Below are positions 32,082 through 40,216 of a stretch of DNA of 45,126 bases, piece after piece. The translations under genes and the position numbers were made by a program. The notes beneath the pieces were generated by a model. The model was not told the DNA's origin. It searched no databases and worked only from the letters and a program-made list of their open reading frames with translations. The stretch lies in IMG/VR virus record IMGVR_UViG_3300020183_000144, positions 1-45,126 of that record; one strand, 5' to 3'. How positions within the stretch are numbered: position 1 is the first letter of the stretch; every line of letters starts with the position of its first letter. Source of the DNA: a virus.

Positions 32082-32095
32082 CCGGCAACTTAGGT
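32082..32095 (+). promoter_or_regulatory. Late motif copy, CCGGCAACTTAGGT
   Basis: Exact CCGGCAACTTAGGT, identical to the copy at 40217-40230, ending 16 bases before the ATG at 32112. Confidence 0.6.
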
Positions 32096-32111
32096 GCAAT
32101 AGCGCAGCGTC

Positions 32112-32522
32112 ATGGCGATCACCACGACCATCAGCCAAGCGGAGCTTGCTCGCGTGGGGGTCACCGCCTATCAGGGCAAGACTTACCGCATATGTTTGGC
32201 GTACAGAAACACGGCGACGCTAACGGCCAATAGCACCGTGGCCGAGTGGGATGCCGTTAAGTTGTACGGCAACGGCTACGAAAGTGCGACCGGCACCATC
32301 GCCGCAGGCAGCTACAACACCACTACCGCCCGCTACGAGCTGCCCCAGATCGCTGTGACCTTCACAGCATCAGGCGGCAACTGGATCTACGACACTCTCT
32401 ACGTCGTGATCACCGATGGCTCTACCAGCACCCTGCACAGCATTGTGGTTGAGAACCCAACGGTGACGCTGGTGGATGGCGGCTCCATTACCTACCGGGT
32501 GGTTCTAAACACCAACGACTGA
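32112..32522 (+). CDS. Small tail-associated protein
   Basis: Encodes 136 residues, beta-rich and Thr/Ser/Gly-heavy (SQAELARVGVTAYQGKTYRI, YNTTTARYELPQIAVTFTAS). Sits between the tail tip and a fibre-like gene, so it is probably a virion tail component. The stop overlaps the ATG of the next gene (TGATGG). Confidence 0.6.
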   Translation: MAITTTISQAELARVGVTAYQGKTYRICLAYRNTATLTANSTVAEWDAVKLYGNGYESATGTIAAGSYNTTTARYELPQIAVTFTASGGNWIYDTLYVVITDGSTSTLHSIVVENPTVTLVDGGSITYRVVLNTND

Positions 32523-34048
32523 TGGCTCGGCTGGGCCTTGACATTGACCTAGCACTTCAGCGCCTGCTGGGGCTGAACAAGGAACGCGCCGCGGCAAACC
32601 GCGGTGCCTTGGAGGACCGCAAGCGCACGAAAGAAACCGCTGATCAGAAAGCCCAAGCTGCCGGCGCTGCGTTTAGCACCGGCGCACCCACCCAAAACGA
32701 GGAGCCCCGCGGCGGCATTCCCAAACGCCCCAAACCCCAAGACCCCGCAGCGCAGCGGCGGAAGAAGGGCGTTGAGGTTTACGGCGTAGACAACATAAAC
32801 AGTTTTGCTGTAGCCGGAACAGTACAAGAAGACTCAATATCATTTAATGGTTATGCTGCAACTTGGAAGTGGAACGAAAGCAGCGTAATCAATCTACCCG
32901 TTTTCGGCCTACCATACACGCTTGCGTATTACAATGTAGTACCCGTACCACTAACAAACTTTTATAGCACTCAGCAGACCCGCTGGCGCCCAGCCTTTAA
33001 CCAAGAACTAAAGAACAGCCGCAAGTTCTACTTGGGTGGCGCCTATACGATAGATAACGATCTTACGGGGCTTGACTGGACGTTTTCTCACCGATCGCAG
33101 GTAAATGGCGTTCCTGGAGCGACGCCTAGCGTTGCGACTCCGCCAACGCTGCCGTTCCTCTTAGAAGACAAGGTTGTTGTCGATCAAAACGCCTTCCCTT
33201 ACCCTGCTAGAGCAGACTCGCCCTGGTGGAGCGAAGATGGCACAGTCCTGACACGCAGCGACGGAAAGTTTATCTACCATTCTAGGCTAATCGTCTACTC
33301 TACAGCAAAAGCCGATTATTTCTACGGGAGCAGCCCCGCAAGATCAATATATGACCCGAACGACTTTGAAAGTACAGGGCAACCATACACCACACCATCA
33401 GGAACCTACCGCTTTGAGAGTACCGCTCGGTCGGTGTCCACTGTTCGAGACGAACTGCCGCCTTCGTTCAGGGGAAAAAATCTTGGGACTGGGAGTAACG
33501 TGTATAACTTTCAAGCGCTTTATTGGCGTTTTGACGCATCCACAAAACAGACCACATCTTCTACATCTTTACTCGGCAGTATAGATGGCGATTTTCGCGG
33601 CAACATAATACCTTCGCGGTACTCAGACGCCCTTGAAATAGTCGGGCTGTGGTTCGACGGTATGCACCCAGGTGACCCGTCGCGCCGACTCTGGAAAGCC
33701 TACTCAGACAACTACTCAACCCTGTTCAACTTTGTGTATGAGGACTTCCTATCGAATCCGAATGGTTTTTTGCTTCGGTGGCCCCCTGGGCTGGTCTACA
33801 ACGAGCAAACCGGGCTTCTAACTATCGTCACCGGACTGAACGGCGTTTACGCCCCTCGCATCTTCTCAAAGGATATAGGCAAGAACGTCAACTACTTCTC
33901 CACCATCCCAGTTGTTCATCTGCCTGCGGGCTACAACGAGTTTCTTACAACCGAGCAGGACTTTATTGACAAAGGGTGGAAAGCCGAGGGCCTTGTTCCA
34001 CAAAACACCCTCAACCCCCTCCAGCAGTATTTCGCCTTCAAGCCATGA
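32522..34048 (+). CDS. Tail fibre / receptor-binding protein candidate
   Basis: Encodes 508 residues. The N-terminal 60 residues are a charged helix (LLGLNKERAAANRGALEDRK) that could attach to the tail. From about 32780 the DNA becomes clearly more AT-rich, and the protein turns into a Tyr/Ser/Phe/Asn-rich beta domain (YNFQALYWRF, GLVYNEQTGLLTIV). That split suggests a conserved attachment end joined to an exchangeable host-recognition domain. Confidence 0.65.
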   Translation: MARLGLDIDLALQRLLGLNKERAAANRGALEDRKRTKETADQKAQAAGAAFSTGAPTQNEEPRGGIPKRPKPQDPAAQRRKKGVEVYGVDNINSFAVAGTVQEDSISFNGYAATWKWNESSVINLPVFGLPYTLAYYNVVPVPLTNFYSTQQTRWRPAFNQELKNSRKFYLGGAYTIDNDLTGLDWTFSHRSQVNGVPGATPSVATPPTLPFLLEDKVVVDQNAFPYPARADSPWWSEDGTVLTRSDGKFIYHSRLIVYSTAKADYFYGSSPARSIYDPNDFESTGQPYTTPSGTYRFESTARSVSTVRDELPPSFRGKNLGTGSNVYNFQALYWRFDASTKQTTSSTSLLGSIDGDFRGNIIPSRYSDALEIVGLWFDGMHPGDPSRRLWKAYSDNYSTLFNFVYEDFLSNPNGFLLRWPPGLVYNEQTGLLTIVTGLNGVYAPRIFSKDIGKNVNYFSTIPVVHLPAGYNEFLTTEQDFIDKGWKAEGLVPQNTLNPLQQYFAFKP

Positions 34049-34194
34049 GCACCTCTATCCCGATCAACCGCGACCTACTGCAGGCCAACCAGCTCCGCGC
34101 CAGCGCCAACCGCGCTGCCCTCGCCCGGCGCCAAGCGGATGCCCGTGCCGTTGCCACCGCAAAAGCGCAGAACACGGCCAAAAGCGCTCGCTAA
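34045..34194 (+). CDS. Small protein resembling the fibre N-terminus
   Basis: ATG at 34045 overlaps the stop of the fibre gene (ATGA) and encodes 49 residues (MSTSIPINRDLLQANQLRAS, AALARRQADARAVATAKAQ). The helix aligns by eye with the first helix of the preceding fibre protein (both LL-x-x-N--RA-ANR-AL--R). It may be a leftover or an adaptor made from that attachment helix. Confidence 0.6.
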   Translation: MSTSIPINRDLLQANQLRASANRAALARRQADARAVATAKAQNTAKSAR

Positions 34195-34222
34195 CATATA
34201 CATACCTAAGTAGCTCACCTGC

Positions 34223-34852
34223 GTGGCAACGCTTCCGTTCCTCAAGCCACCTGCTGCACCGAGCACCCGCGACATCGGCAACAGCGAATCCGGCATCTTG
34301 CGCTTCCCGGTGCTGGGCGGATTGACGGTGCAAGAGAGCATTACCATCGACGAACTGCTGGCCGAGCGCCCCAACGCCTTCGTCGAAGCCGCGAAGGTCG
34401 CCACCACGATCAGCACCGCCGAAAGCATCACAGCAGTCGAAGCGTTCACGGTGATTGAACGCGCCGTTGGCACCCAGGACTTAGAGCCCGAGGCACAGGC
34501 GCTGCGGCTGAAGTACGCCGAGCAGATCAACCACGTCATCCGCGTCTTTAGCACCAGCAACCAGCACACCACCGACGCCGCGGTGACTGCACTGATCCGC
34601 TGGCGCCTGGACCGCCCGGACTGGAGCGTGGACGACACCCACACCCTTCACCGCCGGCTGCGCACCGACATCTACAACCTGTACCTCGACGAGCTGGACG
34701 CCGAGAACAACCCCGCCGCGCCGGTGACTGAAGAGGAGCTGGGAAAGCCGCTGCCGGCCTCTGGTCGCCGGCCAAAACGAACTGGGCAGAAATCGCCCAC
34801 GACCTCTTCCACTTCTACCCCGGCCAGTACAACCGAAGCACCTTCCACGTAG
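34223..34852 (+). CDS. Tail assembly chaperone, zero-frame product
   Basis: Encodes 209 residues from a GTG. Residues 20-60 (GILRFPVLGGLTVQESITID, ELLAERPNAF) and the helical middle match phage tail assembly chaperones that coat the tape measure. Zero-frame translation ends in a low-complexity Ser/Thr/Pro tail after residue 175. At 34741-34747 the sequence G GGA AAG is read in exactly the frame needed for -1 slippage into the longer frame that continues to 35388. This is the lambda G/GT arrangement. It sits after the fibre genes instead of just before the tape measure. Confidence 0.8.
   Translation: MATLPFLKPPAAPSTRDIGNSESGILRFPVLGGLTVQESITIDELLAERPNAFVEAAKVATTISTAESITAVEAFTVIERAVGTQDLEPEAQALRLKYAEQINHVIRVFSTSNQHTTDAAVTALIRWRLDRPDWSVDDTHTLHRRLRTDIYNLYLDELDAENNPAAPVTEEELGKPLPASGRRPKRTGQKSPTTSSTSTPASTTEAPST
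34741..34747 (+). other. -1 programmed frameshift slippery site GGGAAAG
   Basis: Heptamer G GGA AAG (zero-frame codons CTG GGA AAG) is the same slippery sequence as in lambda G-T. After slippage, the -1 frame is open without a stop from 34747 to 35388. GC-rich sequence just downstream could form a stimulatory structure. Confidence 0.85.
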
Positions 34853-35388
34853 AACTGCGCCGCGCTGTGCTGTGCAGCTGGGAGCACCAGCAGCGCATTG
34901 AGCTTGAGCAGCTCCGCCGCGCCGAGCTACCCATCGCCTGCTTCCAATCGCTGTTCGCCAACGCCAACCGCGACAGCAAGAGCAAGCCCTTTGCGCCGGA
35001 GGACTTCACGGTCTTCAAGCAGCGCAGCACCGACGAAAGCCGCGTCACCCCCGCTACTGCCGCAGCGCTGATTGCGCTCCAAGCCGAGGGCTTGCTGCAC
35101 CCGCTGCTATTGAGCTGTTGGTCAGACGCGATCAACAACCCCAGTGCTGCACCCACGCCGGAGGTGCGGGCGCTGGTGTCACAGGACAACGGGGTCTGGG
35201 TTGTGGCACCGGTGTGGGAGGGCAGCAACGTGCGCGGACTGGTCTGCGTGGCGGACTTTGTACACGGCCCTGTGCGCCTCCGCGACATCGACCGCCGGCT
35301 GATGAGCTACGAGGTGGTGTTGCCCAAACGCAACAACGCCGCAGCGGGCTGGATCGAAGCTGGGCACTTGCTTCTGGGGGCAACCTAA
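34747..35388 (+). CDS. Tail assembly chaperone, frameshift extension
   Basis: Read in the -1 frame from the slippery site, this encodes 213 further residues. The fused protein would have about 388 residues. The first part, before any in-frame start codon, already reads as sensible protein (TNWAEIAHDLFHFYPGQYN), which argues that it is translated by frameshifting and not from an internal start such as the GTG at 34867. Later segments (WEHQQRIELEQLRRAELP, WVVAPVWEGSNVRGL) are unlike any domain I can name. In lambda the T part recruits tail tube protein; the same role is inferred. Confidence 0.78.
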   Translation, partial: AAAGLWSPAKTNWAEIAHDLFHFYPGQYNRSTFHVELRRAVLCSWEHQQRIELEQLRRAELPIACFQSLFANANRDSKSKPFAPEDFTVFKQRSTDESRVTPATAAALIALQAEGLLHPLLLSCWSDAINNPSAAPTPEVRALVSQDNGVWVVAPVWEGSNVRGLVCVADFVHGPVRLRDIDRRLMSYEVVLPKRNNAAAGWIEAGHLLLGAT

Positions 35389-35391
35389 GAC

Positions 35392-35802
35392 ATGGATTTG
35401 CTCACCCTCCGAGAAGAGCTGGAGACGCTTTTGGCGGATGAGCTGGGCGTCTACACGTTGGCGAACGGCATCACCACCCCAGCCATCAGCGTCCGCGCCG
35501 CCGGTGAGCTAACCCCCGCGCAAACCACCGTCAGCGGGTTGGAGTGCGTGATTGAGAAGCAGGCGCAGCTATCGCTGATCCGCCAGTACGCCCCCGGCCC
35601 CGCGTTCCGGCGCTACACGATCTATCTCGTGAGCTGGGATGCCAAGGATTTGAGCGCCGTGGCGGAGATGGTGGTGCGCCACTTCACCACCGCCGTTAGC
35701 GCTGAGCTGCGCCCACTGCGCGTCCCGCCCGGCTTGGGCCCCCAGGACCAGATGCGCATCACGCTCCAGTTCAACCCCGAGCCTGAGGAGGTAGCAGCAT
35801 GA
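35392..35802 (+). CDS. Tail terminator / minor tail protein candidate
   Basis: Encodes 136 residues (MDLLTLREELETLLADELGV...), with a helix then mixed strands (YTIYLVSWDAKDLSAVAEMV). Size and fold pattern fit tail terminator or completion proteins. It follows the chaperone by three bases, and its stop overlaps the next ATG. Confidence 0.5.
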   Translation: MDLLTLREELETLLADELGVYTLANGITTPAISVRAAGELTPAQTTVSGLECVIEKQAQLSLIRQYAPGPAFRRYTIYLVSWDAKDLSAVAEMVVRHFTTAVSAELRPLRVPPGLGPQDQMRITLQFNPEPEEVAA

Positions 35803-36137
35803 AGCCAGCGGTCCACAACATCCGCCCCCAGCGCCGCGCTGACTACACCCTCGGCATTGTGCTGAAGGACAACGACGGCGTAGTGATCAACCTCACCGGC
35901 GCCCAGGTGTTGGCACAGGTGTGGGACAAAAAGCGCACAACGAAGTACGGCGACTTCACGGTGACGGTTAGCGACCCCACTACGGGAGCAGTTGAGCTGT
36001 TGCTGCCGTACACAATTACCACCAGCCTGCCGGCGGAGGCGCGTTACGACGTGATGGTGCTGCGACTTGGCGGTCTCCGTGAGTATTACTTGGAGGGGAT
36101 CGTCCGCCCGAGCGAGGGCTACACAGCGCCTGCCTAA
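35799..36137 (+). CDS. Fibre-associated beta-domain protein
   Basis: Encodes 112 residues with an immunoglobulin-like pattern: RRADYTLGIVLKDNDGVVIN, LTGAQVLAQVWDKK, GAVELLLPYTITTSLPAEAR, REYYLEGIVRP. This resembles the N-terminal domain of phage baseplate upper/fibre proteins (BppU-like). ATG overlaps the upstream stop by four bases. Confidence 0.6.
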   Translation: MKPAVHNIRPQRRADYTLGIVLKDNDGVVINLTGAQVLAQVWDKKRTTKYGDFTVTVSDPTTGAVELLLPYTITTSLPAEARYDVMVLRLGGLREYYLEGIVRPSEGYTAPA

Positions 36138-36140
36138 ACC

Positions 36141-36389
36141 ATGAGCACGCAAATCACCGAAACCACGGCGACGGTTGTTGTCGAATCTCCAACCACCAGC
36201 ACGGTTGAGATCATCACCGCAGGCCCGCAAGGCCCGACCGCACCTGTCGGAACCCTGGGCGAAATCCCAGACGTAGACACCAGCGGGGCTGTCGCCAACA
36301 GCGTGCTGTACTACGACGCAGTTAGCGAGATGTGGAGGGGCGACGACATCAACACCATCATCACAATCACTGATGGCGGCGGGTTTTAA
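36141..36389 (+). CDS. Small fibre-type protein
   Basis: Encodes 82 residues, Thr/Val-rich, with GPQGPTAPVG (a short collagen-like stretch), then LYYDAVSEMWRGDDIN, a motif typical of cyanophage tail fibre subunits. Follows the previous gene by three bases. Confidence 0.6.
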   Translation: MSTQITETTATVVVESPTTSTVEIITAGPQGPTAPVGTLGEIPDVDTSGAVANSVLYYDAVSEMWRGDDINTIITITDGGGF

Positions 36390-36390
36390 C

Positions 36391-36404
36391 CGGGAAATCT
36401 AGGT
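36391..36404 (+). promoter_or_regulatory. Late motif copy, CGGGAAATCTAGGT
   Basis: CGGGAAATCTAGGT, starting two bases after the stop at 36389, ends 21 bases before the GTG start at 36426. Confidence 0.55.
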
Positions 36405-36425
36405 GTAAAGACCGCCTGGCGCTCA

Positions 36426-37532
36426 GTGGCTAACACGATCCGCATCAAGCGCAGCACCAGCACTGCCGCGCCTACCTCCCTCGCCAATGCGGAACTTGCG
36501 TTTTCGGAGCAGAGTTCCAAGCTGTTCTATGGCGTAGGTACTGGGGGTGCCGGTGGCACAGCCACCAGCGTTCTGGCCATCGGTGGCCCCGGCGCCTACA
36601 CCACGCTGGACACCGAGCAGACGATCAGCGGCAATAAGACCTTTAGCGGCACGGTGGCGCTGGGCAGCGCAACAGTCACCGGCCTAAGCAGCACCTCTGT
36701 CAGCGAGGGCACCAACCTCTATTACACCGACGCCCGCGCCCGCAGCGCGATCAGCGTTAACACAGCAACCGGCCTGAGCTACAACAGCAGCACCGGCGTG
36801 GTTGCGCTGGCCAGCATCCCCAATAGTGCTCTTGCCAACAGCAGCATCACGATTAACGGTGTTGCCACTCCGCTAGGCGGCTCAACCACAACCACCACTG
36901 TTAGCGGTGGTCTGGGCGGCACGGTCACCTTCCAGGGCACCGCCGGCGAGATCGAAGTCAGCACCAACTCCGGCACCAGCACCTTTACCTTCGGGCTGCC
37001 GGACAGCGTTCAGATCACCAGCAACCTAAACGTCGGCGGCAACGCCGTTATCACCGGAAACCTGACGGTCAACGGTACGACCACAACGCTGTCCAGCACC
37101 GAAGTGGTGGTGGCGGACAAGAACATCGTTCTTGCCAACGTCACAACGCCAACTGATGTGACGGCAGACGGCGCGGGCCTGACGATCAAGGGCACCAGCG
37201 ACAAGACCTTCAACTGGGTGGACGCCACCGATGCGTTCACCAGCAGCGAGGACATCAACGTCGCCACGGGCAAGGCGTATTACATCAATGGCACTTCGGT
37301 GCTGAATGTCAACACGCTGGGCAGCGGCATCGTCAACAGCTCGCTCACCAGCGTCGGCACCATTGGCACCGGCGTGTGGCAGGGCACGGCGGTGGCAGTG
37401 GGTTATGGCGGCACCGGTCTGACTGCTGCGGTCAGCGGCTTGCTGAAGGGCAATGGCTCGACCTATAGCGCCGCAGTAGATGGCACGGACTACCTGAGCC
37501 CTAGCGCCACGATTGATGGAGGCACGTTCTGA
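36426..37532 (+). CDS. Tail fibre protein
   Basis: Encodes 368 residues, Thr/Ser/Gly/Ala-rich. Contains GTNLYYTDARARSAIS and GLSYNSSTGVVAL, followed by NVGGNAVITGNLTVNGTTTT and GYGGTGLTA, repeat phrases characteristic of marine phage and cyanophage tail fibres. Likely trimeric, binding the cell surface. Coupled to the next gene (ATG at the stop, 37532). Confidence 0.78.
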   Translation: MANTIRIKRSTSTAAPTSLANAELAFSEQSSKLFYGVGTGGAGGTATSVLAIGGPGAYTTLDTEQTISGNKTFSGTVALGSATVTGLSSTSVSEGTNLYYTDARARSAISVNTATGLSYNSSTGVVALASIPNSALANSSITINGVATPLGGSTTTTTVSGGLGGTVTFQGTAGEIEVSTNSGTSTFTFGLPDSVQITSNLNVGGNAVITGNLTVNGTTTTLSSTEVVVADKNIVLANVTTPTDVTADGAGLTIKGTSDKTFNWVDATDAFTSSEDINVATGKAYYINGTSVLNVNTLGSGIVNSSLTSVGTIGTGVWQGTAVAVGYGGTGLTAAVSGLLKGNGSTYSAAVDGTDYLSPSATIDGGTF

Positions 37533-38557
37533 TGCCAAGGCAGAACAAGATCCTGATCCGCCAAGGAACCACCACGCCTAGCGCTGGTGATTTCGATGTT
37601 GCGGAACCAGCATGGGATAAAACAGCTGGAAAGCTTTATGTAAAGAATGCTGCTGGCTCAATGGTTGAAATTGGGCCTAGCAGTGCCACTAGCGTCAGCG
37701 ACGGTGACAAGGGTGATATTACTGTTAGCGGAAGTGGATCAACTTGGACGATTGATAATGGCGTTGTCAGCACCAGCAAGCTGGGTGGTGACATAACAAC
37801 CGCAGGCAAGGCGCTACTGGATGATGCGGATGCTGCAGCACAACGCACAACCCTCGGCCTTGGCACGCTTGCGACGCAGAACGGCACATTTTCTGGCACT
37901 AGCAGCGGCACCAATACTGGCGACCAGACAATCACGCTAACTGGTGACGTCACTGGCTCAGGTGCTGGATCTTTTGCTGCGACCATTGGCAATGGTGTAA
38001 TCACCGATGCCAAGGTTGCATCCAATGCTGGAATCAGTGGAAGCAAGTTGCAAACCGCTAGCACCAGTAATGCGGGCGCGGTTCAGCTGACTGACTCAAC
38101 TAGCAGCACCAGCACAACGACAGCTGCAACACCGAATAGCGTCAAGTCTGCTTACGACTTGGCCAACGCGGCATTGCCAAAGTCGGGCGGCACAATGACG
38201 GGTGTTATTGATTTTGATGCGTCTCAGGGTTTTACTGACTCTTCTGGCAGCTTTCGCATCGTTCCACAAAACAGCAAGACTAGCTCTTACACCCTAATTG
38301 CAAGCGATACTGGCAAGCACATCAGCATCACCACCGGGGGTGTCACTGTTCCAGCAAGCGTGTTCAGTGCAGGCGACGTTATTAGCATCTACAATAACAG
38401 CGGTAGCAATCAAACCATCACGCAAGCAGCAAACACGACGGTGCGCCAAGCTGGAACTGCAAACACTGGTAACCGCACGCTGGCCCAATACGGACTAGCT
38501 ACAATCTTGTGTGTTGCCAGCAATACTTTTGTTATTTCTGGAGCTGGGCTGAGTTGA
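37532..38557 (+). CDS. Tail fibre protein
   Basis: Encodes 341 residues. Starts with NKILIRQGTTTPSAGDFDVA, a common fibre N-terminus; then GDITVSGSGSTWTIDNGVVS and GAVQLTDSTSS, YDLANAALPKSGGTMTG, the last being a well-known phage fibre motif. C-terminal part is a beta domain. Codon use is more AT-rich than in the preceding fibre. The stop overlaps the next ATG (TGATG). Confidence 0.78.
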   Translation: MPRQNKILIRQGTTTPSAGDFDVAEPAWDKTAGKLYVKNAAGSMVEIGPSSATSVSDGDKGDITVSGSGSTWTIDNGVVSTSKLGGDITTAGKALLDDADAAAQRTTLGLGTLATQNGTFSGTSSGTNTGDQTITLTGDVTGSGAGSFAATIGNGVITDAKVASNAGISGSKLQTASTSNAGAVQLTDSTSSTSTTTAATPNSVKSAYDLANAALPKSGGTMTGVIDFDASQGFTDSSGSFRIVPQNSKTSSYTLIASDTGKHISITTGGVTVPASVFSAGDVISIYNNSGSNQTITQAANTTVRQAGTANTGNRTLAQYGLATILCVASNTFVISGAGLS

Positions 38558-39333
38558 TGTCAACGCCATCAATGATGCTCTTGTTTGGTGGGTCTGCAGG
38601 GCCAACTGCACCAACAAGCGTTGACTACTTGGTTGTTGCAGGCGGCGGCGGCGCCGGCAGCGGAACGATGTACTCTGGAGGCGGTGCTGGCGGCTACCGC
38701 TCAGGCAGTCTGTCAATAAACAGCGGCACCTCTTATACGGTAACAATCGGTGCCGGTGGGTCAATTAAGTCATCTACTAGCGGAGATCCAGGCTCAGATT
38801 CAGTGTTTAGTTCAATCACCTCAACAAAAGGCGGCGGTGGCGGGGGCAACAACGCAAATGGCGGTTCTGGTGGTTCCGGCGGAGGTGGTGGAGCGGGCAC
38901 CTCGGGCCTACAAACCTCGGGCGGCACTGGTACATCTGGACAGGGTCACAACGGTGCAAATGGTGTTCCGAGTAAAGCTTTATCTACGAGACTTGCTGGC
39001 GGTGGAGGCGGCGCCGGCGCTGCGGCTTCAGGAGCGGACGGTGGGAACGGCACGCAGAGTTCTATAACAGGTACGGCGACTTATTACGCCGGTGGTGGGG
39101 CTGGAAATGCTTACGGAACGACTGGAACAACTGGCTTAGGCGGTGGCAGTGGAGCCAATCAAGGTGGTGGTGGTACAGCCACCCAAGGTGGTTCTGGAAT
39201 TGTGATCATTGCTTATCCAGATTCCTTTGCGCCTATCGCATCTATTGGCGCCGGACTTAGCTACTCTCAGCCCACGCGAAGTGGTTATCGGGTCTATAAG
39301 TTTACAGCCGGCAGTGACACTATCTCTTGGTGA
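38557..39333 (+). CDS. Glycine-rich tail tip adhesin
   Basis: Encodes 258 residues from the ATG at 38557. DYLVVAGGGGAGSGTMYSGG opens a Gly-rich domain with many GGG runs and regular spacing, ending GGSGIVIIAYP. This matches the glycine-rich domain of phage fibre-tip adhesins, where polyglycine helices pack together and loops bind receptors. The last segment (TRSGYRVYKFTAGSDTISW) is typical of the family end. Variable loops are expected between Gly runs. Confidence 0.8.
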   Translation: MSTPSMMLLFGGSAGPTAPTSVDYLVVAGGGGAGSGTMYSGGGAGGYRSGSLSINSGTSYTVTIGAGGSIKSSTSGDPGSDSVFSSITSTKGGGGGGNNANGGSGGSGGGGGAGTSGLQTSGGTGTSGQGHNGANGVPSKALSTRLAGGGGGAGAAASGADGGNGTQSSITGTATYYAGGGAGNAYGTTGTTGLGGGSGANQGGGGTATQGGSGIVIIAYPDSFAPIASIGAGLSYSQPTRSGYRVYKFTAGSDTISW

Positions 39334-39334
39334 C

Positions 39335-39727
39335 ATGGCACACTACGCTTTTTTAGATGCAGAGAGCCTTGTGGTTGCCGTCATCGTCGGCCGCGATGAG
39401 GGTGACGATGGCGTGAATTGGGAGCAGTACTACGGAGAACGCTTAGGAATGACGTGTCGCCGCACCAGTTACAACACGTTTGCGGGGGTGCATCACCAAG
39501 GCAAGCAGCCATTTAGGAAAAACTATGCTGGTATCGGATACACCTACGACGCAGAACGTGACGCCTTCATTCCGCCGCAGATTTTTCCTAGCTGGGTGTT
39601 AAACGAGAGCAGTTGTCAATGGCAGGCGCCTGTGCCCAAGCCGCCTGAGGATCACACTGTTGCTTACGAGTGGGATGAAGCTTCAGTGTCTTGGGTAGCT
39701 GTTGAGCTTGAGCCCCTTGCACCGTAA
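39335..39727 (+). CDS. Cyanophage conserved-type virion-associated protein
   Basis: Encodes 130 residues: MAHYAFLDAESLVVAVIVGR, DEGDDGVNWEQYY, CRRTSYNTFAGVHHQGKQPF, RKNYAGIGYTYDAERDAFIP, ending in Pro-rich WQAPVPKPPEDHT. I recognise this as a protein common in cyanophages next to fibre genes; role not established, probably structural. The ATG at 39335 is one base after the adhesin stop. Confidence 0.75.
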   Translation: MAHYAFLDAESLVVAVIVGRDEGDDGVNWEQYYGERLGMTCRRTSYNTFAGVHHQGKQPFRKNYAGIGYTYDAERDAFIPPQIFPSWVLNESSCQWQAPVPKPPEDHTVAYEWDEASVSWVAVELEPLAP

Positions 39728-39971
39728 AGCAGCGCATTAACGTCGTGCTGTTCCCGCTCTGCTTCGGCATCGGGCTGATAGAGCCCAAGCCTCTGTCCGG
39801 TCCCTGAGGCCGGTCACGCTTCAGCCTTCTAATAGGGATGCCCGGTGGCTGGTCCTCACGCGGTGCCAGACTCACCGCTGCCGGGCGCAACGGTATCGCC
39901 TAGTTCTCGAAAAACTAGATCGCTAGCTTAGCGGCGCCGGCAACTTAGAGGGTGACAACCCCCACCGGCTG
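39728..39971 (+). other. Hairpin-rich intergenic region
   Basis: About 240 bases without a convincing gene. Hairpins: GGGCT-GATAG-AGCCC near 39772-39786, CCGG arms near 39799-39814, and a long one with GCCCGG/CCGGGC ends plus GGTG and GCTGG inner arms near 39840-39890. The clustering suggests a structured RNA or processing site between fibre and lysis genes. A 21-codon frame inside the last hairpin is not credible. Confidence 0.4.
39937..39950 (+). promoter_or_regulatory. Late motif copy, CCGGCAACTTAGAG
   Basis: CCGGCAACTTAGAG ends 21 bases before the GTG start at 39972 of the lysis cassette. Matches the consensus except near the 3' end. Confidence 0.55.
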
Positions 39972-40214
39972 GTGAGCGACGAGGAGTACATAGCACCAGC
40001 CCCAGTCGCTGAGAGCACTTGGCTCTCACAGGCCGTACCAGCATTACTGGTGGCGGCGGTTGTTGGGCTGTGCGGACTCTTCCTCCAGGTCACCAAGATC
40101 GAAACTGGGCTCACCACCGTTCTGGAGGACGTGCGGGAGCTGAAGAACGACTCAAAGGAGCGCTTGAACGACATCGACCGCCGCGTTAGAGCGCTTGAAA
40201 TGCAGAGCCGTTAG
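39972..40214 (+). CDS. Single-pass membrane protein with coiled coil, lysis candidate
   Basis: Encodes 80 residues: a short acidic N-terminus, one transmembrane helix (AVPALLVAAVVGLCGLFLQV, residues 21-40), then a charged helix with heptads (VLEDVRELKNDSKERLNDID). Upstream of a small hydrophobic protein and the endolysin, it may be a holin or lysis accessory protein. GTG start supported by the late motif. Confidence 0.6.
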   Translation: MSDEEYIAPAPVAESTWLSQAVPALLVAAVVGLCGLFLQVTKIETGLTTVLEDVRELKNDSKERLNDIDRRVRALEMQSR

Positions 40215-40216
40215 CA

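Noticed and set aside
39838-39903. 21-codon frame resembling the start of an HNH protein
   Set aside because: Too short, lies inside a hairpin, and lacks any His/Asn nuclease motif downstream.
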